This document shows, piece by piece, positions 63,401-64,000 of a stretch of DNA of 64,000 nucleotides. Both the position numbers and the translations under genes were made by a program. This stretch comes from Ptychodera flava (taxonomy: Eukaryota; Hemichordata; Enteropneusta; Ptychoderidae), in assembly GCF_041260155.1 (NCBI RefSeq), contig NC_091940.1, positions 3,976,501-4,040,500 on the forward strand, read 5' to 3'. Under the pieces are notes generated by a model, which worked only from the letters and a program-made list of their open reading frames with translations, was not told the DNA's origin and ran no database searches. Position 1 is the stretch's first letter; each line of letters begins with the position of its first letter.

Positions 63401-64000
63401 TGCACGCTTGCAGAAATCACCACCAGAATATTGGAAAGAATTCATTGGCGAAATCTATAGAATATGGATACGACTGTTAACCTTTCCAGTGCCCACAGTT
63501 GCTGCTCTCAATGGTGAGTTAATCAGAACTCAGATTATCTCTGGTTATTCTAGCATGCCAGAGTTATTTGGTCACCCTACCAAATTGCATATGGTAATGT
63601 CAACTTCCTCAAACAGCCTCTCAGCTGCTTATTTCTCCTTTCCCGTTAATCTATGAAGTGTGGCAATTGCTTCTTTTTCATTGCCTTTGTCTCCAACAAC
63701 TCTGCTTTGAAGAACCAATGATGCCTTGATTCAGAATATATCTCGTTTACAAGGAAGAAAAACAAAACAGACATTTACATATCAGTAAATAGAAACTATT
63801 GTGTCAAAGTGCTACAAATGAACAACATTTCATTAATGTTATGTGGGTTCAAGCATTTTTGAGATATCAAGAATTGTATATTTTCTGCTTGAAGGTCACT
63901 GCTATGCTGGGGGAGCTCTATTTGCTCTGTGCCATGACTACAGAGTGATGAGAACCAGGAGAGGTTGGTGGTGTTTTCCAGAGATTCAACTGAATACGCC
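60298..64000 (+). CDS. Enoyl-CoA delta isomerase-like protein (crotonase family), 5' part
   Basis: Exons are 60298-60437, 63335-63513 and 63895 to beyond the window. Phases close through AG|T and G|GT junctions. The first 141 residues show the crotonase fold: YSVEFRGDIAILWMN, then MITTGVAKFYSNGFDL (first oxyanion-hole loop), PVPTVAALNGHCYAGGALFA (second loop) and CHDYRVM. Glu136 in FPEIQL sits where delta3-delta2 enoyl-CoA isomerases carry the catalytic Glu. The pattern is closest to peroxisomal ECI-type proteins that move double bonds during unsaturated fatty acid oxidation. The C-terminus, where a peroxisomal signal would be, is off window. A plain hydratase relative cannot be ruled out. 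Confidence 0.85.
60533..60608. mobile_element. Palindromic MITE-like element, copy 2
   Basis: Same arms as copy 1 (60533-60561 and 60575-60608) but with a 5-bp deletion in the left arm and a shorter loop. ACATGTAT lies on both sides (60521-60528 and 60609-60616), offset by an extra CACA on the left, and may be an 8-bp target duplication. Confidence 0.75.
62261..62355. repeat. 48-bp tandem duplication
   Basis: TGTCACAAAACATTATTTTA and the following bases repeat at 62309 with almost no change. Confidence 0.9.
62807..62825. repeat. G19 homopolymer run
   Basis: Nineteen consecutive G bases in intron 1 of the isomerase-like gene. Confidence 0.9.
63335..63513 (+). CDS. Isomerase-like gene, coding exon 2
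   Basis: The acceptor is TTAACTTAACAG. Encodes residues 47-107: SSTRAMITTGVAKFYSNGFD, then EYWKEFIGEIYRIWIRLL and FPVPTVAALNG. The donor is ATG|GTGAGT. This exon carries the first oxyanion-hole segment. Confidence 0.88.
63514..63894 (+). other. Isomerase-like gene intron 2
   Basis: A 381-nt GT-AG intron; nothing else seen. Confidence 0.85.
63895..64000 (+). CDS. Isomerase-like gene, coding exon 3 (cut by window edge)
   Basis: The acceptor is TTCTGCTTGAAG. Encodes HCYAGGALFALCHDYRVM, then RTRRGWWCFPEIQLNT, with the glycine loop and putative catalytic Glu. Runs past position 64000. Confidence 0.86.

Overview
The window is animal (metazoan) nuclear DNA: AT-rich, with spliced genes using GT-AG introns, long introns, many dinucleotide tracts and several transposon classes. 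The mix (BEL/Pao LTR element, an APE-type LINE with a 2A-like peptide, and an element built from a 150-bp tandem core followed by an ACGG-type microsatellite) suggests a marine invertebrate, perhaps a hemichordate, amphioxus or lophotrochozoan. I cannot fix the species.

Three host genes can be modelled from sequence. MYLIP/IDOL (FERM-RING E3 ubiquitin ligase) lies on the minus strand at 6457-19751 in four coding exons (439 aa). GAS8/DRC4 (nexin-dynein regulatory complex subunit 4 of motile cilia) lies on the minus strand at 40657-53811 in ten coding exons (489 aa). All splice phases in both models close exactly. A crotonase-family enoyl-CoA delta isomerase-like gene starts on the plus strand at 60298 and runs off the right edge, with three exons visible.

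Layout: 1-1794 is the 5' part of a fossil BEL/Pao element. 1.8-6.4 kb is MYLIP 3' flank. 6.4-19.8 kb is MYLIP, whose 9.9-kb second intron holds a tandem-core (pearl/HINE-like) element. 20-40.5 kb is gene-poor, with microsatellites and one MITE-like inverted repeat. 40.6-53.8 kb is GAS8. 54.1-57.7 kb is a broken LINE sitting between two (TA)n tracts. 57.8-59.3 kb is a duplicated block that includes a second copy of GAS8 exon 2. 59.3-60.6 kb is a cluster of fold-back elements around the first exon of the isomerase gene.

GAS8 and the isomerase gene are divergent neighbours. Much of the 6.5 kb between their start codons is secondary insertion and duplication. A consensus-matching RFX X-box 70 bp upstream of the GAS8 start codon fits its ciliary role. 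The most interesting signals are the self-complementary 267-bp element with an 8-bp target duplication (59833-60099), the palindromic element pair flanking isomerase exon 1, the duplicated GAS8 exon, the X-box, and the 2A-like peptide behind a hydrophobic leader in the LINE.
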